A stretch of 64,000 nt of DNA, taken from assembly GCA_030549205.1 (NCBI GenBank), contig JAUKTV010000006.1, positions 576,501 through 640,500 on the forward strand, in the 5' to 3' direction. Under the pieces are notes generated by a model, which saw nothing but the letters and a program-made list of their open reading frames with translations, was not told where the DNA came from and ran no database searches. Origin of the DNA: Apiosordaria backusii (Eukaryota > Ascomycota > Sordariomycetes > Sordariales > Lasiosphaeriaceae). The position numbers and the translations under genes are program-made. Positions 24,356-35,817 of the stretch are shown piece by piece; positions within the stretch are counted from its first letter, which is position 1; the number at the start of each line of letters is the position of its first letter.

Positions 24356-26505
24356 GACCAGGCGGCGGAGTCGGTTTTGAGAGTAAGAGATCTGTAGTTG
24401 ACTCCTGAGGGTCCACAGTCAACCTCGTGTGTCTAAAGAGCCCGGGTTAGGTGGCGGTTCCCGTGTGTTGATATACACAATTCTCGCCTTCTCCCGTCCC
24501 GTGCCTGTCACCTGTTTCGCCATGGGATATCAAGTGTCGCCATCTTCACCATTACCCCTGATCAGAGTATTAATAGAAGCTTGCAATGATATCAATGCGC
24601 TGGCCCCGCTCCCAGAACAACGTGAGAGACGCCCGAAGCTGTAATATGGTTGATGCTGTTGAGGTGAGTTTGGTGGCGACAATCTCTGAGCAATATGGAA
24701 TAGATGAAGAAACGAGGGTGAGAGCCAAATGGCGATATGGTTCGGCTTATTTATCCGGGGCCGTCAACAGGCGTCGTTTGCCCATGGGCCAGCCTGGGTC
24801 AGGCGCCCAGACTTGACGATAAGTAAATGATCCCAGAGTAAGGTTGCACTGTGAATAATTGTGCCTATATCCATAACGTAGGCAAGCCAGTTTGGGCCAT
24901 CGGCGGTGTAAGGCCGCAATAAACCGAGTCGACCTGAACATCAGGTAAAGTTGCGGGAGCAGCCATGCTATTTTTGGACCGGCATGGCCATCGTCCTCAG
25001 GGTCTCTCTCCCCAACCTCCAGAGAGCACTCGCTCTCTCCTGTCGACATGCTCTATGGTGGTGGTCGTCCACTAGACAGGAGGCTCATCTCATGAAAGTT
25101 CCGCCAGATAGCCAACGTCACCATAGGTTGCCTTGGTCTCTCGATAGCCAAGACCTCCGGGCTTGTCGGGAAAACGGGCATTACATCAGAATCCTGTGGT
25201 TTCTGGCCCGGCGTGTATCGGCCCTTCTGGAAAGTATGAGCGCGCTTGCGCGTTGGCGAATGTTGGCGGGGTCAGAATTGAAGCTATCACAATGGACAAG
25301 CTGGTGGACTGAAATCGACACTTGTCGTTGATAAAAGCCATCCTCCCATATCGGAAGGTTCCACAAGGAACTTTTTGGCATGTCCAATAATAGAAATAGA
25401 GTTGACCGTGGTCCTCGTTGATCCGGGTATCTGGAGACAGTGGCGTGTAATAAGGCCAGCTGGTAGCAACGCTCGAGCTTCTCTGCCAGAGGTAATTTGT
25501 TTCCAGGAAACGAGGGCGACAGTGCTTGGGGACGAGACCCGACCCATCAGCGTATGGTTCCATTTGTGTGCCCACATTCACTATCGAGGTCTGCAGGCAA
25601 TATGCCAGGGACATGACACCGTTGCGTCAGACGTTGAGCAAGGTTGAGGCAACTTTCTCTGGACGGGAGTTGATCAAGAGAAATGCCGTAGCACTTGCTT
25701 GGGCAGAAGGAGGGTCAATCTCCGTTGGGACTAGGTCTTTTCATCGTATGCGGTAGATAGAGGGTAGAGAAGTCGGTGGAATTCATCGGCATCAGACATC
25801 CGTCCGTTGCTGGAAGTGATTCGAGGTGCATCTGGTTAGGTAGAGGACAGGTAAGCGACCCGCGAAATGAAGCGAACGGATATGGTAGCGCTGTGACGGT
25901 GACTTTTGGTAAAGTAATAGCCTGCTGGTAACTGAGTGGTAAAATAAGGATTTCTGGTAGTTAGGGAAATGGCCGCGTCATCATCGTTGGAAGTCAAGGT
26001 TGATAATGGAATGGTGTTGAGCTCATTGGTGGGAGGAGCTCTTAAGTGAGAGCTGCTGAGATTGAATGCGCGCAAAGTTATTGCTTTGTGTGGTAGATGC
26101 AGGCGTGCACTAACAGCGGAGCACTTTGAAGGGTGCTGAAGCTGGCAGCTGCTCCCACATGCAAACAGCTCTTTCACCACTTCGCGGCCTCGGCATTCAA
26201 TGTGGATCTCACTCAACTCAACCTCTCTGCCAGGTGGACAGCCTTCAAACGACTCGAAATCCCAACAAAAAGCCCCCAGACAGCACATCAACATGCCATC
26301 TTGAAGGCTTGTTGGCAGAGAATGGATTCTTGGTTTATCTCGTTGTCGTCATCATGTATGTGAATGAGCAGCTTTTAAGAATAGAATTTCAGTCAGGACC
26401 GAATAGTAACCTGCAACTCCCAGCAATAGCAATACAAACACAAACATCGTTACATGCAACCATTTTCTGGATTTGAGCCATCTTCAGAGTAACACTTGTC
26501 ACACC
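24356..26505. other. Divergent intergenic region, precursor gene / PAQR gene
   Basis: These 2.15 kb separate two divergent genes and hold both promoters. Short open frames on both strands show no recognisable product. I found no RNA gene or mobile element. Confidence 0.55.
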
Positions 26506-28064
26506 ATGGCGGGCCCCGCTAAAAACGATCCGGCCCCGACCACCACCGGCCCCAGCCCCGGCACCAACTCCCGTCTCGGCCTCCGCCAACGCCGCCCCTC
26601 CCTCACCGAATCCATCGTCCAAACCGCCACCGACCTCGAACACAAACTCGAGCTCCTCCTCTTCAACCAGCTCGAGCCATGGCGCCGCGACAACCCCGCC
26701 ATCCTCCGCGGCTACCGCCCAACCTCTCACTCCTTCCGCGCCTCGTTCAAATCCCTATTCTACCTCCACAACGAGTCAGTCAACATCTGGTCCCACCTCC
26801 TCGGCGCCCTCTTCTCCCTGGGACTGGCAACGTACCTCTACCGCTTGATCCGCCCCCGCTTTGAGACGGCCTCCTCGGCCGACATCCTGGTCTTTTCCTG
26901 CTTCTTCACGGGCGCCTTCCTGTGCCTGGGGATGAGCGCGACGTACCATGCCATCTGCAACCACTCGGACAGGGTGGCCAAGTGGGGGAACAAGCTCGAC
27001 TACACCGGCATCGTTTTCTTGATAGTGGGGAGTTACGTGCCGGCCTTGTGGTATGGGTTTTGGTGCGAGCCTGCCAAGCTGACGTTGTATCTGGGAGCGG
27101 TAAGTTTTTGGTGATTTTCTTGAGTTTATTTTTGTTTCATGGGGGGAGCGGAAAGATAGCTAGGAAGGAAAAAGGTAGTTTTGGAGGGCTAGGATTCGAT
27201 AAGAAGCGGTGCATGCAAGATTGGAAAGGGGAAAACCTGTGCAAGGGGAGTGTATGTGTTGAAAGTCATGTTGCCTGAAATGGCTCACTTGAGCCGGGAC
27301 AGTGAAATTCTCACTTGAGTATCGGGAACGAACCTCAGTTGAGATATGGGATTTTCTCACTCGAGTTGATGTGTTGCAATCCTCGCTTGAGGTCTCGTGA
27401 TGTCATTTGCAAAAGGGATTAGGGGAAGAAGTGTTGAGGAATTGGAGCTGGAAGTGATGTGACAGGAACAAGGGGGAAAAGTTGTGGTTTGCGAGAAAGG
27501 GAGCGGAATCGGATAAGGGCAAGTGCTGTGACGTCGAGGAGAAGCTAACGAAACCAATACAGATTTGCCTCTTGGGTTCCGGCTGCATCATCGTGTCGTG
27601 GTTCGACCACTTTCGCACCCCCGCCTGGAGGCCCTACCGTGCCCTCATGTTCGTCTGTTTGGGTCTCTCAGGGGTGTTGCCTATCATCCATGCGTTAATC
27701 ACTCTCTACACATACGGCGAGCTCAACAAGAGAATGGGTCTTAACTGGGTCATCCTCCAAGGGGCGTTGTATATTTTTGGGGCGTTCCTATATGCCGTTA
27801 GTATTCCCATCTTTTTCGGTGCACTCACGATATTGTTTCTGGCTTCGTGCGTTCTGAAGAAGAGACATTGGAGACTGACGCAAAGACAAAACATAGGCCC
27901 GCTTCCCGGAGCGCCGCTTCCCGGGGAAGTTCGACATCTTTGGAAGTTCTCACCAGCTTTTCCACATTTGTGTTCTGCTTGCCGCGGCCGCGCATTTATA
28001 CGGAATGACCAAGGCCTTTGACTTTCACCATTCTACCGGTGTCGGAGCATTGTGTGCTTCATGA
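26506..28064 (+). CDS. PAQR family (AdipoR/Izh/haemolysin III-like) seven-helix membrane protein
   Basis: Three exons (26506-27099, 27563-27796, 27897-28064) join in phase 0 to 331 residues. A Pro/Ser-rich cytosolic start is followed by the family signature ESVNIWSHLLGA, the SATYHAICNH motif in helix 2, GSYVPALWYGF, and a last-helix HQLFHICVLLAAAAH. The His residues of the SxxxH and HxxxH motifs bind zinc in this family. Seven hydrophobic segments are evident, and the ARFPERRFPGKFDIFGSSHQ block before the last helix is typical of fungal Izh/AdipoR-like receptors. Family members act in membrane lipid (ceramide), sterol and zinc homeostasis; the substrate here cannot be told. Intron 1 is 463 bp and carries a periodic repeat. 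Intron 2 is 100 bp. The exon 3 acceptor (CATAG at 27896) gives an exact family match. Confidence 0.92.
27284..27391 (+). repeat. Five CTCAnnTGAG boxes at 22-26 bp spacing within PAQR intron 1
   Basis: The boxes start at 27284 (CTCACTTGAG), 27310 (same), 27334 (CTCAGTTGAG), 27356 (CTCACTCGAG) and 27382 (CTCGCTTGAG). The spacers share weak similarity (CGGGA cores), so this is a degenerate tandem repeat whose palindromic core is best kept. The core holds CANNTG, an E-box pattern. Confidence 0.8.
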
Positions 28065-29020
28065 TCTCGGCTCAACTCACGACGCAAGCATGAGAGGAGA
28101 CGAAGACATCGCCAAAAATAAAACTATTTTTAGAAAAAGGAAATTGAGGGCATCGATGGAGGCATGCTACTGGATACCACTTCATCACGACAAACGAACC
28201 AAAAGACCAAAGGGCGCGTACATACACCACACATACATGCCATACATATTGTACATATCTAATCTACATAGCATCCACTGTGTACAAAGTAAGAGACAGC
28301 ATTTCATCCAACCGAAGTAGACCAGGGGCAGCACTGATAATGCAACTAATTCTCCATTCTTCCTTCCGAAGGGTGGCTTTTAGGTATTTGCTCCGAGAGA
28401 AATAAACCCACCCTTAGCCGGGGAGCCGTCTTACCGTTTGACCGTTTTACATTGTGTTCCGTGTGGTGGTGGTGGTGTGGTGGTTTCCCAAGTCTCTCGA
28501 CTGTTGAGAGCATAAAACTTCAAACCGCCGAGTTCGAGGTTGCATTGGGAGATAAAGGTGCATGGGAAGGGTAGCACAACACTGACAAACCGTTGCTACT
28601 GGTGCTTGCTCGTTACAATGCAGCAAGCACGTAGCTAAGCAGGGTATCATTCATGAGGTCAAAAAAAGGACACACCCCCAGTATCCTTTGACTTCGACAC
28701 AAACCGGCCAGATCTTGATTGGTACCCAAGACTTTGCGACAAACGGTTCCGGAAGGTTACTCTCGATAGCATGGGGTTTTGCGGGGCCTGGGTGTCCGGT
28801 ACCTGAACAGCGAACCATCTGGACCAACCTACCCCGGCCGCCGGCTCCGACCCCGAAGCTCGTTGGCGAGTTCCCCTGAACCCCGACGCGACCCGGCCAT
28901 CCTCGGTTTCCACCATGCCCTCGATCCCGCCGATCCGATTTCGATTCAGGGGTCCTCCATAAGCCGAATGCAGGGTCCATCGTCAGAATTATTTCGCCGA
29001 TTTTCTTGTCGTTGAGCGCC
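28065..29020. other. Convergent 3' region, PAQR gene / TFIIIC subunit gene
   Basis: These 956 bp should hold the two 3' UTRs. The minus-strand frame that runs through 28651-29020 is open but has no recognisable sequence. Confidence 0.5.
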
Positions 29021-31385
29021 TTACCCCCTGAAGTCCTCCACGCCCAAGTCCATGACTTTGAGGATACCGGAAGCCATTGCGCATGCGGCCCAGCAACTAA
29101 AATTAGTATTAGGGTTCCACGCAACAGCTGTAACCCTGGTGAGCGGCTCGTGAATGATGACCCTCGATGCGAGCTTCTCCTGCAGCTCCCCTTCAAGATC
29201 GTGCTCCTCTTCTGGCTGCTCGCCTTCCGGGCCGGCATTCTTCTTTGGCCTTCCCTTTTTCTTTCCATTAGCCGTATACTTGCTCTTCTTCTCCTTCTCC
29301 AGTCTCTTTTTTCGGTCCATCTCTTTTCTCTTTTCTGTTCGCGGGTCATCGTTGACCTCGGGCAGGAATCCTTGAAGTATGCGAACTGCACCCCGAATAA
29401 GATCGCCTTCTTTGGTCTGGGCAAGAGCGACAGGTCTGTATTCGTGTTCGAAAATCTTGAGCTTCCGAAGCGGCTCCCCCTTTTGCTTGAACAACTTCTG
29501 CAGTGCGTTGCAAGCAAACACCGATCCATCTGCGCAGCCGACCAGAATAAACGGGTGCGTCGTGCCAACCGAGACGCAGGTTAGAGTGTTGGGGCCGGTG
29601 CAGATGCTGCGGGCTTGGGCGAAGAAGCGATGATGCAAAAAGGCAATGGTGGTGTTGGGAGTGGACGAAGGGTACAACGCCATGAAGCCCTGCATCGACT
29701 CGTTCCAGCACAGCAGATTGGGCTGGAAACTGATCGCCGGAACCGGGAAGTACGTGAACTCGGAGCTGGGCTGGGACAGGTCGGTCAGGGTTGCGCAGCC
29801 GCCCACGGGGATCGAGGCAACCAAATATGGATTCGATGGGTAGGCCGAGCAAATGTCGATAACATAGGTCGTGTGAGCGCCGTGCCGCTGCAGCAGCATC
29901 TTGGGATAGACTGACCACAGTGTGATGGAGCCATCACTGTGGCCAAGCACGAGGCGGTTCGTGTTAGCCCATGTTAAGCAGGTAACCTCAACGTTGTAGT
30001 CATTGTCCTGTCCAAAAGTGACCATCGGTACCTCCAGACAAGCTGTAGTAGGTTAGCACTCATCTTGGAAGAGACTATTTGGGGAAACACGAACTATAAT
30101 GAGGTACCTCGTCATCATGGATCGCCTTGCAGTCTATGACGCGGACTCGCCCATCGCTGCATAGTACAGCGAGAACACCATTGGTTGGAGGGGACGCCGA
30201 CTCACCCATTGGTACTGGGCAAAACTGGATACGTTTGGGTCGGCCCCACGAGAAGCATTTTGCTCCCAAGAGACGGGCAGGTCGTTTGGAAGGTGTCGCC
30301 ATCCCTTCCTTGTCGTTGTCTTGTTCGGCGACGAATTCCCAAAACTGGACCGATCCTTGGATTGCCGAGGTGGCATTCTCACTACCCAAATTGTCTTCGA
30401 TGATAAGGGATGAATCTTGGTCTGAGAAGGGTATGGTAGCTACCGCAAGGACCTGTCGGTTGTTTCGGAGAAAAAAAGGCGCCCATGCTACTGCCAGCGG
30501 GATGCCTCCGACATCAATCATCCACCCTCTTGACCGTCGTTCTTCATCGTCTGTAACGATATCATGCTCCGCAAGTGGCGAACCGTCTTCTGCTATCTCC
30601 AAGCTCCCACGCTGCCTCAACACAAACTCTTGTTGGCGATCCCACGGTCCCAGCAGTGTCACCAGCTCTCCATTTGCGCTTGGCACTAAACTCTCTCCCT
30701 GATGGGCGGCGACAGAATGAGAAACCTGGAGGTCCTCAGAAGGACGTTGGAGGTGGTACCCGTCATACCACTTTGATGCTGCCAGCGTCTGGCTCTTTTC
30801 GAAACCTTGTGGAACCCAAGGGCTCGGCATGATGCCTCTGACTTCTGATGCGCCGGCTTTGGGAGGCAGAACGGGGAAGCCGCTCCATTTGGTTTCCAAG
30901 GCCCAAATAACTCGAATACGAGGAATCTCGGGACCGTACATCGAATCTCTCAGCGCTGAATAGCGAGCATATCGCCTCAGCGGACCGGCATATACACGGG
31001 TCACGATGCGTGTTTCCAAAGGGTAGTGGGGGATGTCGTGATAGCCTCTGCGAGATTGGATCATGCCAGCGCCGGCATTCCGTTTGCCCTTTTGTTGAGA
31101 CTTGGAAGCTGCTGCCGATTTAGGATTCCCATCTTCGTCCTCCTCATAGTTGGCGGCGGTTACGTCCCCGTCACTACTAGGGTCAAGTTCTCCCTCGTCT
31201 TCTTCATGGTTACCAGCCCCGTCGAAGCCACCGGCTGGCACGCCGTTGGATCCCGCGCCAAAGTCGTCGTCAGGATCCTTGTCGTCATCTGGGATTTGTA
31301 TGGACTCATCATCGTCGTCGAGGATAAGGTTGCTAGCCTCGTTGTAGTTTTTCCTGACGCCCCGGGTGCTACGTCGAGGCGCCAT
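29021..31385 (-). CDS. TFIIIC (tau) subunit Tfc6/Sfc6-like WD40 protein
   Basis: Two exons (31385-30095 and 30042-29021) join in frame to 770 residues. The intron is 52 bp, with donor GTTCGT, branch-like GTGCTAACC and acceptor CTACAG. The start is the ATG of MAPRRSTRGVRKNYNE; the open frame upstream has no better start. Residues about 20-110 are acidic and basic low complexity. The rest carries WD40-type blades (for example SDGRVRVIDCK and LVLGHSDGSITLWSV). An AT-hook-like KKKGRPKKN lies in a Lys-rich insert near residue 690. This layout fits the tauB subunit Tfc6/Sfc6 of TFIIIC, which helps recognise the B box of tRNA genes. An alternative nearby donor, GTACCT at 30107, would break the frame. 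The gene is divergent from the class II aldolase gene, with 669 bp between start codons. Confidence 0.82.
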
Positions 31386-32054
31386 GTGGGGCGGACGGTC
31401 TGCAGGAAAAGATGAGGGTGAAGTCAAGAGCTCGCGGTCGGGATATCATCAGGCGACTGGAATATCAAATGCCGTATAAAATGGCACGGATAACGAATCT
31501 GGGATGAATATTTGCTAGTGAAGATTGCCGATAACGGTTGGAAACGGGATACTGTGTTGTGTGTGCGGGTTGTTGTGCCAAAGGTTGTGAGGTTTGCACG
31601 GATTGAACTCGGTGTTCTGTGTTGTGAGAGTTTGGCAGTGCTGGTGGGGTGGGAAGGTGGGGGCCAAGAACTCGGCGAGTTTTTCATGGGGTTAGGGTTG
31701 TATTAGCAACGTCCTTTTACCGCTGCCATCGACCAACCACAGCAAGCTCTTGTTTCTAATTCTCTTTGCACGCCCGTTGTCTGATAATGACCATCGACAA
31801 ATTTCTCAGTCTCTAGACCACCATCTCGACAACCGCGGGATGACGAATGCGCAGTAGCAACACCGACGACAGGCACCTAGCATGAGAATTAGCTTTGCGG
31901 TCTGCGCGCGTCTGTGTACAGCGAAAGCGCCTCAGCTCTCCTCAGCGCCAGACAGCGTCGTCATCTGAAACATCTGCTGTTGTCTTCACTTTCCGACCTC
32001 TTGCTCATTCGCAATAGACTCATCCATCTGCTGCGGCGTCAATCACCCAAGTAA
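31386..32054. promoter_or_regulatory. Divergent promoter region, TFIIIC subunit / class II aldolase-like gene
   Basis: These 669 bp lie between two divergent start codons. I see no distinct TATA box and no gene. Confidence 0.5.
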
Positions 32055-32912
32055 ATGGAGACACTCAACGAGCGTCAGCTTGACCAGCTTCAACACGACT
32101 TCATCTCTGCCCTTCACATTCTTCACTACCACGACGCCCTCGACGCCTATGGCCACCTCTCTGTTCGCCATCCCCTGATGAGAAACACCTTCATAATGTC
32201 CCGCAACATGGCCCCTGCCCTGGTCTCTAGTGCGGACGATCTGATAACCCTCACCGTAGACGGAGCCCGGCCGACTAACCCACTGAACCAGAACCAGCTG
32301 TTTACCGAAAGGTTCATCCACTCGGAAATCTACAAGCAGTACCCAGGTGTCAACGCCGTTGTGCACAGCCACTGCCAATCAGTCTTGCCATTTACCATTA
32401 ACCGGGTTCGACTACGCCCATGTATCCACCTTGCTGGTTTTCTGCGGTTTGAAGGATGTCCAGTATTCGATACCCGGAACCACGAAGGGATGAGGCTAGG
32501 TCCAAGTCAGTCTGATAACCTGCACGAAAACGGAAGTGCAGGTAGTAACTTGCTAGTCAAGGACGAGTTCCTGGGTCGGAAGCTAGCCTACAAGTTTGTT
32601 GATACCAAAACAACAGTGGTGCTCATGAGAGGACACGGCTTCACCACTGTGGCAACCACTTTACAAAATGTTGTTTTCAGGGCGATTTACACAGCCCAGA
32701 ATGCGGCAGTGCAGGAGGAGGCCATCACCATGCAGAACGCCGCCATGGCCGTGGTGGGAGCCTTTCCGATAGGAGCGGACCCCGGCATTCACTTACTGAG
32801 CAAGGGAGAGGCCGCGGCAGCCTCGGAAATGTGCGAGGAAACTGTTCAAAGACCTTGGGATCTCTGGGTAAGGGAGGTGGAGGTGTGTCCTCTATATCAG
32901 AATAACGCATAA
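32055..32912 (+). CDS. Class II aldolase/adducin domain protein
   Basis: Single exon, 285 residues, spanning one class II aldolase/adducin (AraD/FucA-like) domain. Visible features are AYGHLSVRHP near the N terminus, the metal-binding pair in VVHSHCQS (about residues 102-105) and a third metal histidine in MRGHGF (about 192). Bacterial members are Zn-dependent sugar-phosphate aldolases or epimerases; fungal members of this length are mostly uncharacterised. The metal ligands are kept, so an active enzyme is likely, but the substrate is unknown. No signal peptide is visible, so the protein should be cytosolic. The ATG at 32055 starts the conserved domain closely and follows a Kozak-like AAGTAA. 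Confidence 0.87.
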   Translation: METLNERQLDQLQHDFISALHILHYHDALDAYGHLSVRHPLMRNTFIMSRNMAPALVSSADDLITLTVDGARPTNPLNQNQLFTERFIHSEIYKQYPGVNAVVHSHCQSVLPFTINRVRLRPCIHLAGFLRFEGCPVFDTRNHEGMRLGPSQSDNLHENGSAGSNLLVKDEFLGRKLAYKFVDTKTTVVLMRGHGFTTVATTLQNVVFRAIYTAQNAAVQEEAITMQNAAMAVVGAFPIGADPGIHLLSKGEAAAASEMCEETVQRPWDLWVREVEVCPLYQNNA

Positions 32913-33502
32913 ATAGGAGGACCTGCATGCCGTCATCAACGTGTAAAAAGGGAAAGTGCACCGCACCGATGGGTGTGACAGACTGCAAGAGACTGGATTT
33001 GGTTGACCTGAGATATCAGGTGGTTTGCAGTCACCAAGGCGCACAGGTGCCCGGTTACCATGAAACAATCAAACATTTCGTCCCGAGTCCCAATTTGCTG
33101 GTTTTTCTCGACCGCGAGGAGTCTGAGACATCAGCAAACAATATTACTCCGTTTACATGTGCTCTTTGTCAAGGTCCCTCCGCGAGTGCTATGAAAAATG
33201 TGCTGCTTTTTTATCTGTTGGTTGCCCTGATGGGCAATTGGCAAAGAGCGGCTTGCTCGAGCTGCTCCCTTCACAGTACCTGGTATTCACTCTAAATTGA
33301 GCATTGTGAATTATTCGCTCCGAATTTTCACATTGGGTCCGCGTTGCTTGCTCCAGGTTGCCCTACAACAGTATATAAATTGGCAGCCTACTTACCTGTG
33401 CGAGATTTTCCCAGTTACACTTCATCTTCGACAGCAGTTCGCTGGCTTGACTATCCTCCCTTCATCTAGGAAAACTACCGACCCTGATAACAACAACGCA
33501 CC
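32913..33502 (+). promoter_or_regulatory. Promoter region of the GT2 gene with TATA box at about 33371
   Basis: This 590-bp interval lies between two co-directional genes. GTATATAAAT at 33371-33380 lies about 125 bp upstream of the GT2 start codon and is a good TATA element; a pyrimidine-rich stretch and CTTCATC follow. Confidence 0.5.
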
Positions 33503-35817
33503 ATGTCACATTCATGGAATCAAGACGAGGCTGTTGGCTTTACGACAACAGGCTGGATTCGGTCAACGGACGCGCCCCAAGCCACTCCGCCCCCAAGACA
33601 GGCCGACGCCAAGCAGGTGGATGGAGAATGGTTTGACACGAATGCAATTGATAGGGGCAATCTGCGAGCCCGTATCCAGACTCTCACCGACACCGAAGAG
33701 CCTTCAACAATTCTCTTCTGCCCTCATATGTGGCAGCGATATCTGGTGAGGTTCTTTGCCTTCACCGCTGTTTTGCCGCCGCTGCTACTCCTATGGGCTG
33801 CTTTCATTCAAGGGAGAACCATTTGCTCCTACTGGACCGGATCTGGGTCAAGACAGATTCCACTGTCACAACTGCAGATGACCTTGGCGACACTCTTCTT
33901 GGTTATCGAGATTATATGGGCCGGTATGTTCATCTTTCTTCGAGGTATAGCACAATTAACCAAGATGTAGTTGATCAACTCCTTGTTGCGTACCAGATCA
34001 AGAGCTGCAGTCTGTTTGGCACCTGGCGTCCCCGCCTACGCCTCGTGGGCGACACCGATCTCCCGTCCGTCGATGTGATAATTCCCATCTGCAAGGAGCC
34101 CGAGGCTATGGTTTACGGGACGGTCCTTGCCGTACTGGATCTTGACTACCCTCTGGAAAAACTGAGGGTCATCATCACTGATGATGGTGAAGACCACGCG
34201 GTAGAGAGCGGGCTTTCTGCGCTCAGAAGCAAAACAGCGAACGTATTCTATACCTCAAACTCCGGTAAAACGAAGACTAAGCCTCCCGGAGTCAAAGCTG
34301 TCAATGTCAACAATGCCCTCCGTTTTATCGACACTCTTCCTCGGGGAAGAGCCGAGCTGGTTGCTGTCTTGGACGTAGACATGATCCCCGACAGAAACTG
34401 GCTTAGAGCAACGATTCCCCATTTCTACCCGGCTGGGGGTTACCATGAGGAGGGAAAAGAGACGGGTCTAGTTTGCGCTGTTCAGGTATGTGTTCCACCA
34501 TTTGGATTGCCATAGGTTGCTGAAAGTCCTGGCCGACTGACTACAGCCCTACAGACATTTTACAACATCCCCGATAACGACCCAACGAACCAATCTAATT
34601 CCCTCCGAGTTAAATGCTACCACCCCATTCTCGACCAAGCAGGTATGGGACAGTGTACCGGAACAGGCTGGGTGATGCGCCGGAAAGCCCTGGATTGTCT
34701 GCCTGGCGGACAGCTTCCGACAACCTGTGTTTGTGAAGACTTCTACACGCAGATTCTTCTCAGCCAAACCAATCATTGGATTACCGCTTCTGTTGCCGAG
34801 CATTTGCAGTGTGGCCTGGTCCCCGACACCTACCAGGCACAGCTCAAGCAATACACTCGGTGGTATCTGAGCAACATTGCGGCGACCAACCTGCTTCAGC
34901 TCTCGGGCCACTCCTGGAAAGCTCTCTTGGAAAAGCTTCTTTGGAGAGCACCTCTCGCGATGATTGGAGCAATCCTGATGCATCTAAAGAGCCACGTTGC
35001 CACCCTCCAGCTTGTACTCTTTCCCCTCCTCTTCCTTACCAAGACACCGCTCGTTATATCATCTCCCGACAACGGAGAGGAATTGGTCTGGCTTCTCAGG
35101 ATCCACGCACTCTCAGTTCTGCTGTCATATCTCCACCACGTCCACATCGGCATCATGGCAGGGTATCGAGCTTCAATCATGGACTGGGGCATGACAAAGT
35201 GGCTCAGCCCGCACTACACAGTTGCCTACATGAAGACCTACTCCCCCGGGCTTTTCCAACTCTCCCAACAAAAAGAGAAGGCCGTTACCGCTGACAAAAA
35301 CAATGTGGCTACCTACGTCTCGACGGGCAGTCTCAAGGACAAGCTCTTCGAGCGCTTCCCAGAACGACGGGCAGGTCTGTCGAAGAGATTAAATCACATC
35401 CTTCTCGAATGCGGAGTCTGGATGCACTTGGTTGCCGTCACAGCAATGGTAGCCACGGCTTGGATTGCTGTGAGGAGTCTGCCCGATGCTCCCGACAACA
35501 CGATGAGGTACATCAACATCCTGCTGTGGATTGCCTGGCCGTCAAACCAGTCCTTTATAATCCTTGCGATTGCCTGTTTTACACCGATCAAATACGCCAT
35601 TTGGGCCCCTAATGTCGGCGAAGGGCTCGAATTGCTCCAGAAAATTGACAACGGACCCGAGGCGCCCACGCCGTTTGTGTTCCGACCCAGACAGGAAGCG
35701 AGGCGCTGGGGAGAGAGGAGCAATCCTGTTTGGGGTGGAGGATTGGATTTCGTCACGGTGTATACCGTCTGGGTTTTCTGGGCTGGGCTGGTCTTTGTGT
35801 GGACCTGGTGGCTCTAG
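33503..35817 (+). CDS. Cellulose-synthase-like family 2 glycosyltransferase, membrane protein
   Basis: Three exons (33503-33923, 33965-34485, 34555-35817) join in frame to 734 residues. Two membrane segments (about 80-105 and 120-140) precede the cytosolic GT-A domain: PSVDVIIPICKEP, TDDGED (about 210), DVDM (about 277), CVCEDFY (about 373, where most relatives have TED) and QLKQYTRW (about 411). These are the D, D, D, Q(Q/R)xRW residues of processive GT2 enzymes. Three to five membrane segments follow. Enzymes of this type polymerise a beta-glycan from a nucleotide sugar and extrude it across the plasma membrane; the product here is unknown. Intron 1 is only 41 bp (GTATGT...CCAAG), near the lower limit, but it is the only choice that keeps phase. 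Intron 2 is 69 bp. It is not a chitin synthase: the QRRRW motif is absent. Confidence 0.9.

Noticed and set aside
28651..29020. Continuation of a minus-strand frame beyond the TFIIIC subunit stop
   Set aside because: The Gly/Arg/Pro-rich translation is in a different frame from the WD40 protein, and no good intron joins them; the TAA at 29021 ends a plausible final blade.
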